Source: Pseudomonas sp. 14P_8.1_Bac3 (GTDB lineage Bacteria; Pseudomonadota; Gammaproteobacteria; Pseudomonadales; Pseudomonadaceae). From it: DNA of 64,000 nucleotides. The notes under the pieces were generated by a model that was given only the letters and a program-made list of their open reading frames with translations, did not search any database and was not told the DNA's origin. The stretch is from contig NZ_JANLOD010000078.1 of the NCBI RefSeq assembly GCF_025466085.1, forward strand, positions 225,231 to 289,230, given 5' to 3'. Position numbers and translations under genes: made by a program. Positions 8,637 to 16,961 of the stretch are shown one piece after another (position 1 is the stretch's first letter; every line of letters starts with the position of its first letter).

Positions 8637-9194
8637 ATGTTCCGCCGTCTCGCTTTACTGGCCATTGCCGTGCTGCTCAGTGCCTGTGCGGGCAACCAGG
8701 TCAATCATGATTTCGACGCCAGCCGCGACTTCGCCGCCTACCGCAGCTGGAGCTGGAAAGAACCCGCGCTGCAATATCGCCCCGATGACCCACGGATCAA
8801 AAGTGACCTGACCGAGCAGCGCATCCGCCAGTCGGTGTCGGATCAGCTGGATCAACGCGGTCTGCGCCCGGCTGCGGCGGGCAGCAAGGGCAATCTGTTT
8901 GTACAAACCTACCTGATCGTCGAAGACCGCCAGCAACAAGTCACCACCAACTACGGCGGTGGTTGGGGTGGCCCATGGAATGGCTACTGGGGTGGGCCGA
9001 TGTACAACGAAACCCGCAACATCACTTACAAAGTGGCAATCATCCAGATCGACCTGCTCGACGGCAAGGACGGCAAGCTGGTGTGGCGCGGCAGCGACGA
9101 ACAGATCCTCAGCCGCTCACCGAACCCGTCGGATCGCAGCAATGCGATACGCGAAACGGTCGGGCGCATCCTCGCCAATTACCCACCCAGATAA
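8637..9194 (+). CDS. DUF4136 lipoprotein (second tandem copy)
   Basis: 185 residues with lipobox LLSAC. Same domain layout as its upstream neighbour: DFAAYRSWSW, QLDQRGLRP, a shorter Gly/Trp-rich loop (YGGGWGGPWNGYWGGP), beta strands with VAIIQIDLLDGKDGKLVWRG and a C-terminal helix. Role in the envelope unknown. Preceded by 54 bp and its own ribosome-binding site; followed directly by a REP pair that ends the cluster. Confidence 0.85.
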   Translation: MFRRLALLAIAVLLSACAGNQVNHDFDASRDFAAYRSWSWKEPALQYRPDDPRIKSDLTEQRIRQSVSDQLDQRGLRPAAAGSKGNLFVQTYLIVEDRQQQVTTNYGGGWGGPWNGYWGGPMYNETRNITYKVAIIQIDLLDGKDGKLVWRGSDEQILSRSPNPSDRSNAIRETVGRILANYPPR

Positions 9195-9211
9195 AAACTC
9201 GGCACGACCCT

Positions 9212-9299
9212 GTGGGAGCGGGCTTGCTCGCGAAAGCGGAGTGTCAGCTGACACAGGTGTCGCCTGGCACTCCGCATTCGCGAGCAAGCCCGCTCCCAC
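9212..9299. repeat. REP pair (inverted)
   Basis: Canonical GTGGGAGCGGGCTTGCTC palindrome and its inverse, spaced by about 40 bp, immediately downstream of the second DUF4136 gene. Confidence 0.9.
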
Positions 9300-9413
9300 A
9301 GGGTTTTTTCTGGTTTGGGCTGGCGTGTTGCCAGCAGGCTTGCCCTGGGTTGTCTACACTGGTTTCCACCAAAGGAGGTAGCGCTCGGCAGTGCGCCGGC
9401 AAAGGAGTGCGCG

Positions 9414-11270
9414 ATGTTTCCCCACTGGCAGTTTCGCGGCCCGTCCCGGCAACGGGGGGCGATCGGTTTGATGGCGGCGCTGACCCTGGCCCTGGCGCTG
9501 GGTTTCACCGTGCTGGTGATCGACAGTGGCCGGCTGTACCTGGAACAACGCAAATTGCAGCGGGTGGCCGACACTGCGGCACTCGAGGCCGTGACCCGCA
9601 ACGGTAACTGCCTGCCCGGTCTCAGCGCCTCCACCTATGCAACGCAAAGTGCGGTGCGTAACGGTTTTACCGTCAACGCCGACGGCACGCTGGCGATCAG
9701 TTGCGGCACTTTGCAGACCGGCGCGGACAATCGCCGAGCGTTCACCGCCGACGCCACCAAATCCTCCGCCATACGCGTCATCGCTTCGCACACCGTCCCC
9801 ACCAGTGTGGCGGCCGGCATCGGCGCATTGCTGTCCGGCGCGCCGGCCAGCCTGACCACCCGGCTCAGTGCTACCGCCGTGGCGGCAAGCCCGCTGCCGC
9901 CGCTGGCGCAATTGAGCATTCGCAGTACGCTGGCCGATGTCAATTTGCTGAACCCACTGTTCAGCTCGCTATTGGGCAGCTCGGTGAACCTGACCCTGGC
10001 GAGCTGGAATGCGCTGGCCGGGGCGAACATCAACCTGCTCAGCTACATGGATCAGCTGGCGATCGACCTGGGCGTCACGGCGGGCGACTACAACGCACTG
10101 CTGCAGGCTGATGCGACGGTCGGAAAGCTGATCAAGGCTGCCGCCAAGGTGGCTCAACTCAACGGTTCAACGGCCGACGTGGTGACAGGTCTCAATTCGT
10201 TGGTCACCGCCGCCGTCAGTCCGGTGACGTTGCATCTGGGCGATCTGCTAAAGCTGCAGACGGGCGGGTCGTCAGCCGGTCTGGAGGCTGATCTGAATGC
10301 GCTGCAACTGGTTCAAGCATTCGTTCAGCTCGGTAACAGCAAGAATGCGTTGGCGGCGACGTTGCCGGTCAATCTACTTGGCCTGGGCCTCGGGGCGACC
10401 GCCTCGATCAAGGTGATCGAACCGCCGCAGTTTTCAGTGGTGGGTAACCCCGCGTTGGCGAAACTCGACCCTCTGGGCGCCAACCGCATCTACGTGCGCA
10501 CGGCGCAGGTCCGCGTGTTGGTCACCCTGGACTTATCGCTGGTCACCAATGTGATTGGTCTCGTGACCGGCACGTTGTCGGTGGTCACCGGGTTGTTGGG
10601 CCTCGACCTGCAGGTCTTGCCGAGCCCGAACCTGGACGTCAGCCTCGAAGCGGGCGGTGGCAACAGTTACGTCACTGACTATTCCTGTGTCAGCGACACC
10701 AACACCAGCCTGGTTGCCAGTGCGACAACCTCGCTCGCCACCTTGCGTGTCGGCAAGCTCAATTCCAACTGGGCCTCGTCGAGCGCGCCGCTGACCGTCA
10801 CCCCGATCACCTTGCTCGACATCGGGCAAAAACCGTGTGGCAGTTGCGCGCGCATTCCGTTCGCTGGAGGCGGCGCGGACCTGATGATCAACAGCCCGGC
10901 CTTGCAAACCACCGCCAGTCACACGTTTATCAACCCGGCAAAAGTCGGGATGCCGCCGGTTTCGCCGTACACCCTGACGGCGAGCAATGCGATTGCCGGG
11001 CTGTCCCAGGCGGTCAACGGCATTCAACTGACGGTCCACGCACCGACATTCAATCCGGGCGCCTTGCTGCAGGTTGTTTTCAATACGCTGGTGGGACTGG
11101 TGAACGGGGTGCTGACGCTGCTGGTCAACACGTTGAGTGGCATTCTCAGTCCTTTGCTGGACAACCTGCTCAACAACGTTCTGCTCACCTTGGGGATCGA
11201 TGTCGGGAAAATCCAGGTCGATGCGAACCTCACCTGCGGCCAAAAAGGCAAGGCCTACCTGGTGATCTAA
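9414..11270 (+). CDS. tadG: TadG-like Flp pilus assembly protein
   Basis: 618 residues. The N-terminus has the TadE/TadG-type anchor (QRGAIGLMAALTLALALGFT followed by VLVIDSGRLYLEQRKLQRVADTAALEA), then a long secreted region rich in Leu, Asn, Thr and Val with several Cys pairs (CGSCARIPF). TadG-family proteins are minor components needed for Flp fimbria assembly. The ATG at 9414 has AAAGGAG 6 nt upstream; upstream in-frame codons lie in the intergenic region. It converges on pprA, the stop codons sharing the CTAA tetranucleotide. It stands alone on its strand, away from the main tad operon. Confidence 0.85.
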   Translation: MFPHWQFRGPSRQRGAIGLMAALTLALALGFTVLVIDSGRLYLEQRKLQRVADTAALEAVTRNGNCLPGLSASTYATQSAVRNGFTVNADGTLAISCGTLQTGADNRRAFTADATKSSAIRVIASHTVPTSVAAGIGALLSGAPASLTTRLSATAVAASPLPPLAQLSIRSTLADVNLLNPLFSSLLGSSVNLTLASWNALAGANINLLSYMDQLAIDLGVTAGDYNALLQADATVGKLIKAAAKVAQLNGSTADVVTGLNSLVTAAVSPVTLHLGDLLKLQTGGSSAGLEADLNALQLVQAFVQLGNSKNALAATLPVNLLGLGLGATASIKVIEPPQFSVVGNPALAKLDPLGANRIYVRTAQVRVLVTLDLSLVTNVIGLVTGTLSVVTGLLGLDLQVLPSPNLDVSLEAGGGNSYVTDYSCVSDTNTSLVASATTSLATLRVGKLNSNWASSSAPLTVTPITLLDIGQKPCGSCARIPFAGGGADLMINSPALQTTASHTFINPAKVGMPPVSPYTLTASNAIAGLSQAVNGIQLTVHAPTFNPGALLQVVFNTLVGLVNGVLTLLVNTLSGILSPLLDNLLNNVLLTLGIDVGKIQVDANLTCGQKGKAYLVI

Positions 11271-13999
11271 GTCTCCAGGTAAATCGGCAGCTCAACACAA
11301 AACCGCGCACCCTCCACCGAGTTGTTCACGCTGAGGGTTCCGCCCATGTTTTCGATGATGCCGTAGCTCACCGACAACCCCAGCCCGGTGCCTACGCCCA
11401 CCGGTTTGGTGGTGAAGAACGGTTCGAAAATCCGCTCCAGCAACCGCGGGTCGATGCCGCCGCCATTGTCCTCGACCCACAGGCGTACCGAGCGTTCATC
11501 CCGTTCGACATGCACTGAAATCCATGGGTTGAAATCGCGATTGGCTTCGCGTTTGCTGAGCAGCGCGTCCCGGGCGTTGACCATCAGGTTGATCAGTACC
11601 TGTTCCAGCTGATCGACATAACCGCGCACCTGCACCGTACACCCCGTCTCGCTGACCCGCAGTTCGACGCCTTTGCCGCGCATGCCTTCGGCCAGCAGCG
11701 ACAGCGTGCCCTCGATGGCGTCGGCCGGGTTGAACGGATGCTGCTCGATCTCCGAGCGGCGGCCGAACACCCGCATGTGATCCACCACCCGCGCCGCCCG
11801 CTGAACCTGGGCATCGATACGGTTCAACTTGTCGGTGAGGTAATCGATCTGCACATCGCCGTTGCTCAAACGCTTGAGCACATTGACGATGGCCATGCGC
11901 ATCACGTTCAGCGGCTGATTGATCTCGTGGGCCAGGCCCGTGGCCATTTCGCCGAGGGTGGCCATTTTCGCGCTCTGGGCCAGCTGCAACTGGGAGCGCC
12001 GAACCTCGGTGTTGTCGCGACCGACAGCCTGGATTTCCAGCAAACGACCCTGCTCATCGAACACCCCGCGATCCGACCAGACCCACCAGGCGTGCTCCCG
12101 TCCCGGCAGTTGCAGGTTGATTTCCGCCGTGCTGACCGGAAGCTCCGGGCTCAGTCGGCTCAGGCGCTCGAGGAACGTTTCGCGCTGTTCCTGCGACATC
12201 CACTCCCCCAGATTGACCCCCGGCAATTGTTCGGGCTGGCACTCCAGGTAGGTCGCCAGTGGCCGGTTACCGAAGGTCAGGATCAGGTCCGGACGGTAGC
12301 GGCAGATCATCGCTGGCGAATCCTCGACCAGAATCCGATAGCGTTCTTCGCTCTGTTTGACCTGCTCGGCGGCCAGGGTCGCCTCGGTGACGTCGAGCCA
12401 CAGGCCGACCGCTTCGACCGGCAGGCCAAGGTCATCACGCAGCAGTTTGGCTTCGTCGAGCAGCCAGTGGTAATCGCCGCGATGGTCACGCAGCCGATAA
12501 CGCGCGCTCACCGAGCCTTCGCGCAGCAGTTGCCGGGTTCGCTCGAAATAGCGGTCACGGTCCTCGGGATGAACCCGTTCCACCAGCGCGACCGCGGCGC
12601 AATCGGCGAGTGACCAACCCAACAGCGGCAACAGGCTGTCACTGAAAAAAGTCGGTTGCAGGCTGCCTTCGACATAGCGCTGCACGTAAATCACTGCCGG
12701 TGAACTGGCGATCAGATTGTCCAGGCGCGCATGGGCCGCTGCGGCGCTTTGCTCCTGGTTCTTGATGTCGCTGATATCGAGCATGAAACCCACCAGCCGG
12801 CGGTTTCTGCCGATGCCCAGGGCCTGGCCCTGGACGCGATACCAGACCGGCGCGTCGCCGTGATGCCGGCGCACGCAGAGCAACAAAGGCGTGCCGTCAT
12901 CCTGCAAGTCGCGCAGGCGACTGCGCAGCTCTTCGCGGTCGGCGGGGTGGATCTGTTCGAGCCAGTCGTGCACCGGCAGGCGCGTGTCGGCCAGGTTCAG
13001 AGTGCTGGCCAGTGAAGGCGCGATTTGCACCTCGGCCGTGTCGCCGAAGAACTCCCACCAGCCGGTGCCGAGCAAGGCCTGCAGCGATTCCAGGCGTTCA
13101 AGTTGCAGATGATGCCGATGCTCGCGCAGGCGCTCCAGCAGCGGCCCGGCCAGCGCGGCGGCGAGCTGCAGCCAGTCGCGTTCGCCGACATCGGGTGCCC
13201 GTTGTTGCACGGGGTAAAAACCGCAGAGCAACCACGCGACAACGCCTTGGGCGTCTTGATACGGGACTGCAAAACCTTCGGCATTGCCGAAGAAACCGTG
13301 CAGGCGCGGGTGCTCGCCGACAATCAGTGGCTGCGGGGCGGAGCCATTCAGGCTGTCGAGCCCGGTGCCCAGACGCTGACCGTTTCGCCACAACTGCGGC
13401 GCATCGAAGGCTGCGTAATGCTGATGAATCTGCCAGCCATCTTCCTGTTCATCCAGCAACGCCACAGCGACACAAGGAATCTGGAAACGCTGCGCCAGCT
13501 GTTGCAGTTGCTCCGCCAGAACGTCGGGCAGGCGGGCCAGGCTGCACAGGCGCAACTGCTCGCCAATCTGCGTCGCGAGCACCTGGCACTGTTCGCGAGT
13601 GCGCGCTTGCCGGCGTTCGTGCAGCAAGTCACCGATGTCCAGCAGCTGCAACAGCCAAGTGTCGGCCAACGGCTGCACCCAGCCGCGCAAGTGCAGCGGT
13701 TGCCCGCTCAGGCTGTAGAAATCCAGGTCCAGGCTTTGCCCTTGCCAGTCGCCCGGCGCGCCTTCGACGGCGAGACTGCTATGGGGGACGAGGAAGTCGA
13801 GCAAATGCGGTGCTTGCGCGGTGGGCAGCTGCTGGGCCAGGGCATGGCGCAGTGGACCGGTCAGGTGAAGGACTCGGCCTTCGGCATCCAGGTGCATTTG
13901 CAGACCGACACCGGGTACGGTGAGCGGACTGGTCGTTTCCTGCGGAGTGGGCGGGTGTCGGTTGAGCAGACGCCCGAAGAGCTTGTCCCCGGAACTCAA
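11267..13999 (-). CDS. pprA: PprA-type multi-PAS/GAF sensor histidine kinase
   Basis: About 910 residues, soluble (no membrane segment seen). Order: N-terminal PAS-like segment, GAF-like domain (LATQIGEQLRLCSLARLPDV...), three PAS/PAC units (HPADREELRSRL, HPEDRDRYFERTRQLL, ILVEDSPAMICRYRPDLI), then HisKA with the phospho-accepting histidine in GLAHEINQPLN near residue 690, N-box LINLMVNARDALL, VEDNGGGI, FEPFFTTK and GTGLGLSVSYGI. Partner of PprB in the system controlling Flp pili in P. aeruginosa. The start is uncertain: TTG at 13999 overlaps the TadE-like stop (TTGA) and gives a length near the P. aeruginosa protein; the first ATG is at 13897. Confidence 0.88.
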   Translation of the reverse strand: MSSGDKLFGRLLNRHPPTPQETTSPLTVPGVGLQMHLDAEGRVLHLTGPLRHALAQQLPTAQAPHLLDFLVPHSSLAVEGAPGDWQGQSLDLDFYSLSGQPLHLRGWVQPLADTWLLQLLDIGDLLHERRQARTREQCQVLATQIGEQLRLCSLARLPDVLAEQLQQLAQRFQIPCVAVALLDEQEDGWQIHQHYAAFDAPQLWRNGQRLGTGLDSLNGSAPQPLIVGEHPRLHGFFGNAEGFAVPYQDAQGVVAWLLCGFYPVQQRAPDVGERDWLQLAAALAGPLLERLREHRHHLQLERLESLQALLGTGWWEFFGDTAEVQIAPSLASTLNLADTRLPVHDWLEQIHPADREELRSRLRDLQDDGTPLLLCVRRHHGDAPVWYRVQGQALGIGRNRRLVGFMLDISDIKNQEQSAAAAHARLDNLIASSPAVIYVQRYVEGSLQPTFFSDSLLPLLGWSLADCAAVALVERVHPEDRDRYFERTRQLLREGSVSARYRLRDHRGDYHWLLDEAKLLRDDLGLPVEAVGLWLDVTEATLAAEQVKQSEERYRILVEDSPAMICRYRPDLILTFGNRPLATYLECQPEQLPGVNLGEWMSQEQRETFLERLSRLSPELPVSTAEINLQLPGREHAWWVWSDRGVFDEQGRLLEIQAVGRDNTEVRRSQLQLAQSAKMATLGEMATGLAHEINQPLNVMRMAIVNVLKRLSNGDVQIDYLTDKLNRIDAQVQRAARVVDHMRVFGRRSEIEQHPFNPADAIEGTLSLLAEGMRGKGVELRVSETGCTVQVRGYVDQLEQVLINLMVNARDALLSKREANRDFNPWISVHVERDERSVRLWVEDNGGGIDPRLLERIFEPFFTTKPVGVGTGLGLSVSYGIIENMGGTLSVNNSVEGARFCVELPIYLET

Positions 14000-14436
14000 A
14001 ATTGCAGGCTCGAACGGGCGGTGAGGGTCGCTGGCAAATTGGGCACCTGGCCTATCCCGGGCAGATTCAGAAACGGGATGACCTGCCGCAGTTTGCTGGT
14101 GGGGTAGTTGATCTCGACCTTTAACAAGCCGCCCGCGTAAGTGGCGGTGGCGTCGGTGGCGACATTGAAATTCAGCGCGGTGGGAATCCAGGCCAGTTGC
14201 CGACTCAGCTCGGTGGTGGCCAGGGTCTTTATCGCGGTGTCGTAACCGGGCGTGTTCGGATCCAGTGCCACGCTGCGGCGCACCGCCTCGGCGGTCGACT
14301 GGTTGAACGATTGCATCAGCAACAGCGGCAGGCTGTACGTGACGATGCCGTAGAACACGGCGAAAAAGATGACGAACACCAAGGCAAATTCTATGGCGGC
14401 GGCGCCTTTTTGCTTGCGGGGGAGGTGAGTTTTCAT
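13996..14436 (-). CDS. TadE-like minor pseudopilin
   Basis: 146 residues. The N-terminus RKQKGAAAIEFALVFVIFF is a class III prepilin-type motif (Gly then a hydrophobic helix with Glu at +5), expected to be cut by FppA; the rest is a periplasmic TadE domain with TAEAVRRSV. By position and size it corresponds to the TadE/TadF-type gene next to pprA and fppA in P. aeruginosa. The start at 14436 is preferred to GTG 14460 or ATG 14457 because it fits the family N-terminus and has AGGG upstream. The stop overlaps the pprA start by 4 nt, linking pilus subunit and sensor in one transcript. Confidence 0.82.
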   Translation of the reverse strand: MKTHLPRKQKGAAAIEFALVFVIFFAVFYGIVTYSLPLLLMQSFNQSTAEAVRRSVALDPNTPGYDTAIKTLATTELSRQLAWIPTALNFNVATDATATYAGGLLKVEINYPTSKLRQVIPFLNLPGIGQVPNLPATLTARSSLQF

Positions 14437-14511
14437 GAGTGCGTCTACCCTGACCATCACTACGTAATGTCAGCATAGAATCATTCAGCCAAAACGGACG
14501 TTTTTTACCGG

Positions 14512-14982
14512 ATGCAGAGCTTTGTCCTACTGATCTGGCTGACGCTATGCGCAGCGCAGGATATTCGAGAGCGGCACATCGCCAATGGCCTGACCCTCGG
14601 CGCGGGGGCGTCGGCGCTGGCGTATCTCAGCTGGACCGGCTCCACCTGGCTCGGTGCCGAAGGCGCGCAAGGGGGCTGGGCTTTTCTGCTGGCGCTGGCG
14701 TTCACTTTACCCGGCTATGCCTTGCGCCGTTTGGGTGCGGGCGATGTGAAATTAATGACAGCTTTGGCCCTTGCGACGGACGGTGCTCATTTGCTTGGTA
14801 CGTTTATCGGTGCCGGATTGGCCAGCGTGCTTTGGCAACTTCTCGCGCCAAAACTCTGGCTTTATATGAGTCAAGGACTTAGAGGCTACCTTCGGCATTT
14901 ATCGCCAGGAACGTCAAACAAGCGGCCATTTGCGCCCTTTGTGTGGGTGGGATTTGTCCTTGCGCTGGTTTGGATCCATTAG
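14512..14982 (+). CDS. fppA: Prepilin peptidase of the Flp pilus (A24/CpaA type)
   Basis: 156 residues, polytopic inner-membrane aspartyl protease that processes the Flp prepilin and TadE-type pseudopilins. Both catalytic aspartates are visible: Asp17 in AAQDIRERHI and Asp78 in the GxGD motif (LGAGDVKLMTALAL). It lacks the N-terminal methylation domain of PilD, as usual for the CpaA/FppA branch. Divergent from the TadE-pprA pair (75 bp between starts) and upstream of pprB on the same strand. Confidence 0.88.
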   Translation: MQSFVLLIWLTLCAAQDIRERHIANGLTLGAGASALAYLSWTGSTWLGAEGAQGGWAFLLALAFTLPGYALRRLGAGDVKLMTALALATDGAHLLGTFIGAGLASVLWQLLAPKLWLYMSQGLRGYLRHLSPGTSNKRPFAPFVWVGFVLALVWIH

Positions 14983-15096
14983 TCGCGCGTTCATGTACAG
15001 ATTTGGAAAGTACGTCTATTTTCAAGCCATGCAGTTGTACAGCCAGTCGCTGTCGGTACAGGAATGGTCAGTCTTTGACCTGGCAAGGAGTGGGGT

Positions 15097-15876
15097 GTGA
15101 ACAAAGCTACGTCGGTAAAAATCTTGGTGGTCGATGATCAACCGTTGATCGTTGAGGAGCTTTGCGAATTTCTCGAGAGCAGCGGTTACCGCTGCGTCCC
15201 TTGTGAATCCAGCCAACAGGCGATCGAGCGTTTCAGCGAAGACACGGAGATCGGTCTGGTGCTCTGTGATTTGCACATGCCTGGCCTGGACGGGATTCAG
15301 CTGGTGCAGGAACTGCAGAGGTTGTCCGGCAAGCATCGCGCTTTCGAGGCGATCATGCTCACCGGCCGCGCTGACAAGCAGGATGTGATCAAGGCGTTGC
15401 GTGCCGGAATTGCCGACTACTACCAGAAGCCGATTGATCTGGATGAAATGCTCGAAGGGGTTCAGCGCCAGGAAGTGGCGTTGCAGGAACGGCAGAAAAG
15501 CTTGCAGCTGGGGCATTTGAATCAGAAGCTGCAATTTCTCTCGGCGTCGATCGATGACCTGTATCAGGATCTGGACAAGGTTCGGCGCAGTCCGCAGGTG
15601 TCGGATGTTTCTGATAGCGATGTCAGTGATCTGGATCGGGTGGAGATTCCGGCAATTTTCAATCAGCTGTCGCCGCGGCAGCTGGATGTGGCGCGGTTGG
15701 TGGGCAAAGGGCAGACCAATTATCAGATTGCCTGTGAATTGGGGATTACCGAGAACACGGTGAAGTTGTATGTGTCGCAGGTGTTGCGGTTGACGCACAT
15801 GCATAACCGGACGCAGTTGGCGCTGGCGTTGTCGCCGAGTAACTCGGGGTTGCGCCAGCGGGTGACGGCTCACTAG
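15097..15876 (+). CDS. pprB: PprB response regulator (receiver plus LuxR-type HTH)
   Basis: 259 residues, GTG start with AAGGAG 6 nt upstream. N-terminal receiver: VVDDQP acidic pocket, phospho-acceptor Asp58 in LCDLHMPGLDG, Thr in MLTGRA and Lys in YQKPID. A coiled linker (LQERQKSLQLGHLNQKL) leads to a C-terminal LuxR/GerE helix-turn-helix (LSPRQLDVARLVGKGQTNYQ, NTVKLYVSQVL). In P. aeruginosa PprB activates the flp-tad operon and other adhesin genes, and the surrounding tad genes make the same role likely here. Its partner kinase gene lies 1.1 kb upstream on the other strand. Confidence 0.92.
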   Translation: MNKATSVKILVVDDQPLIVEELCEFLESSGYRCVPCESSQQAIERFSEDTEIGLVLCDLHMPGLDGIQLVQELQRLSGKHRAFEAIMLTGRADKQDVIKALRAGIADYYQKPIDLDEMLEGVQRQEVALQERQKSLQLGHLNQKLQFLSASIDDLYQDLDKVRRSPQVSDVSDSDVSDLDRVEIPAIFNQLSPRQLDVARLVGKGQTNYQIACELGITENTVKLYVSQVLRLTHMHNRTQLALALSPSNSGLRQRVTAH

Positions 15877-15967
15877 GGTTCTCGGTTGCACCGCGATCCA
15901 ACTGCAAGCCGGCTTGCTGGCGATGGCAGCCTCACACTCCTGCTCTCATGAACGTAGCTAACCCCTT

Positions 15968-16298
15968 GTGGGAGCGGGCTTGCTCGCGAAGGCGGCCTGT
16001 TTGCCGACCTATTTGTCTTGATCGAGTACATATCCATTTCTCCGGTAACGGCCACTGACGGTTTCGCCCTCCGGTATTTATCCGGGGACACTGCGATGAC
16101 GTGGGCTGTCTGGATGCACGCGTTGGCTGGGCGTTCATCGCGAGCAAGCTCGCTCCTACCGGGGGATCGGGGGTGGATGGGATCTGATTTCACAGATGAA
16201 CTTCGATCGCTGTGGGAGCGGCCTGCCAGCGATGGCGGTGTCATGGGTGATGTCGTTTATTGACTGGCAGAAACACCGGAACCTTCCCACAGGGTTTT
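15968..16298. repeat. Cluster of REP-type palindromes
   Basis: The gene-free stretch after pprB holds three palindrome units of different subtypes: a canonical GTGGGAGCGGGCTTGCTC unit (from 15968), an inverted unit with the CTCGCTCCTAC ending (about 16136-16160), and a GTGGGAGCGGCCTGCCAGC unit (from 16212) with a short CCCACAG remnant near 16290. No convincing ORF lies between them. Confidence 0.75.
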
Positions 16299-16393
16299 CA
16301 GGTTGCCGGTCGGAAGTGGTGGCTCTAGCCTTTGTCCGTCACTGCAAATTCAGTGATCGGGTTTGGTCGCCCGGGTTTAGAATGGCGCACAGT

Positions 16394-16413
16394 GCCGCGA
16401 CAGCGGCTTTTTT
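16394..16413 (+). terminator. GC hairpin with T-tract in the DUF6124 leader
   Basis: Stem GCCGC-GACA-GCGGC followed by six Ts, a Rho-independent terminator shape. It is flanked by GCACA (16386-16390) and TGTGC (16413-16417), which could pair as an outer stem instead. It lies just before the C4-like element, so it may either end upstream transcription or act within the leader. Confidence 0.55.
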
Positions 16414-16421
16414 GTGCTTGC

Positions 16422-16505
16422 TTATGGCGAGCTGTGCGTGGGAGGGCCTAGGCCCTGCCGGGTTTCCATTCCCTGGTCGACCAACCTGCGTACAGTTCGC
16501 CACCC
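16422..16505 (+). ncRNA. C4-type antisense RNA candidate
   Basis: A compact folded element: closing stem GGCGAGCTGT (16426-16435) with ACAGTTCGCC (16492-16501), an internal perfect hairpin AGGGCC/GGCCCT, and a CCGGG...CCTGG arm. Layout and several sequence blocks (GTGGGAGGG, GCCGGGTTTCC, CCAACCTGCGTACAG) resemble C4 antisense RNAs of P1-type phages as I remember them. Two unpaired-arm sequences are complementary to the RNA just downstream: AGTTCGCCA to TGGCGAACT (16525-16533) and TCCATTC to GAATGGA (16543-16549). This is the arrangement by which C4 RNA silences the gene after it. Family assignment is from memory of the consensus. Confidence 0.65.
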
Positions 16506-16519
16506 TTCTGCTTGGTCGC

Positions 16520-16557
16520 AGTCATGGCGAACTCCAAACCTAGAATGGAGCTTCACA
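16520..16557 (+). promoter_or_regulatory. Putative C4 target region and ribosome-binding site of the DUF6124 gene
   Basis: Contains both stretches complementary to the C4-like RNA (TGGCGAACT and, after AAACC, GAATGGA) and the GGAG ribosome-binding site itself. Pairing of the RNA to the second stretch would cover the GGAG 9 nt before the DUF6124 start codon. Confidence 0.55.
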
Positions 16558-16860
16558 ATGATCAAACCAACCCCCAATCCCCCAACACCCGAAAACGATT
16601 CTCCCCCCGAATCTCGCAGCAACATCCCACCTCACACATCCATCGAAATGTTCACCGTCAACCCCGCTATCGACACCGAATCCTTACTGGCCTACGCCTG
16701 CGAATCCCTGGCGTCAGCGAGCGTCCTGGCCTCTGATTTCGCGGTGTTTCTGGACGAGTCGCGACGCCCTATGTTGTTGGGTATCCAGCAGGTCATCATG
16801 CTGGCCGAGCTGACCGTGAATCGGGCGCTGGATAACATCGAGCCACCGCCGAGAGCGTAA
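16558..16860 (+). CDS. DUF6124/DUF3077-type small protein
   Basis: 100 residues. The N-terminal third is proline-rich and polar (NPPTPENDSPPESR), the C-terminal two thirds hold the conserved segment MFTVNPAIDTESLLAYACES ... LASDFAVFLDE ... GIQQVIMLAELTVNRALDN. This family of small proteins occurs in many copies per P. fluorescens-group genome; its function is unknown. The ATG follows a GGAG site and a C4-like leader. It has no operon partner and sits inside the pilus locus between pprB and the DUF3613 gene. Confidence 0.8.
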   Translation: MIKPTPNPPTPENDSPPESRSNIPPHTSIEMFTVNPAIDTESLLAYACESLASASVLASDFAVFLDESRRPMLLGIQQVIMLAELTVNRALDNIEPPPRA

Positions 16861-16880
16861 CCGGCAGTCCGCGTCAGGGT

Positions 16881-16903
16881 TTCGCGAGCGGGCTCGCTCC
16901 CAC
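16881..16903. repeat. Single REP palindrome
   Basis: One inverted-orientation REP unit (CGAGCGGGCTCGCTCCCAC) right after the DUF6124 stop. It probably forms a hairpin at the mRNA end. Confidence 0.75.
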
Positions 16904-16961
16904 AGTTCTAACGCTTGGGAGCGAGCGCGAAAGCATCCTGGCCGTCGCCCAAAGTCCGGGG

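Noticed and set aside
11270..14476. Extension of the PprA frame up to 14476, giving a protein over 1000 residues
   Set aside because: The added part overlaps the TadE-like gene in another frame and is Arg/His-rich noise; the TadE-like frame has a clear pseudopilin motif.
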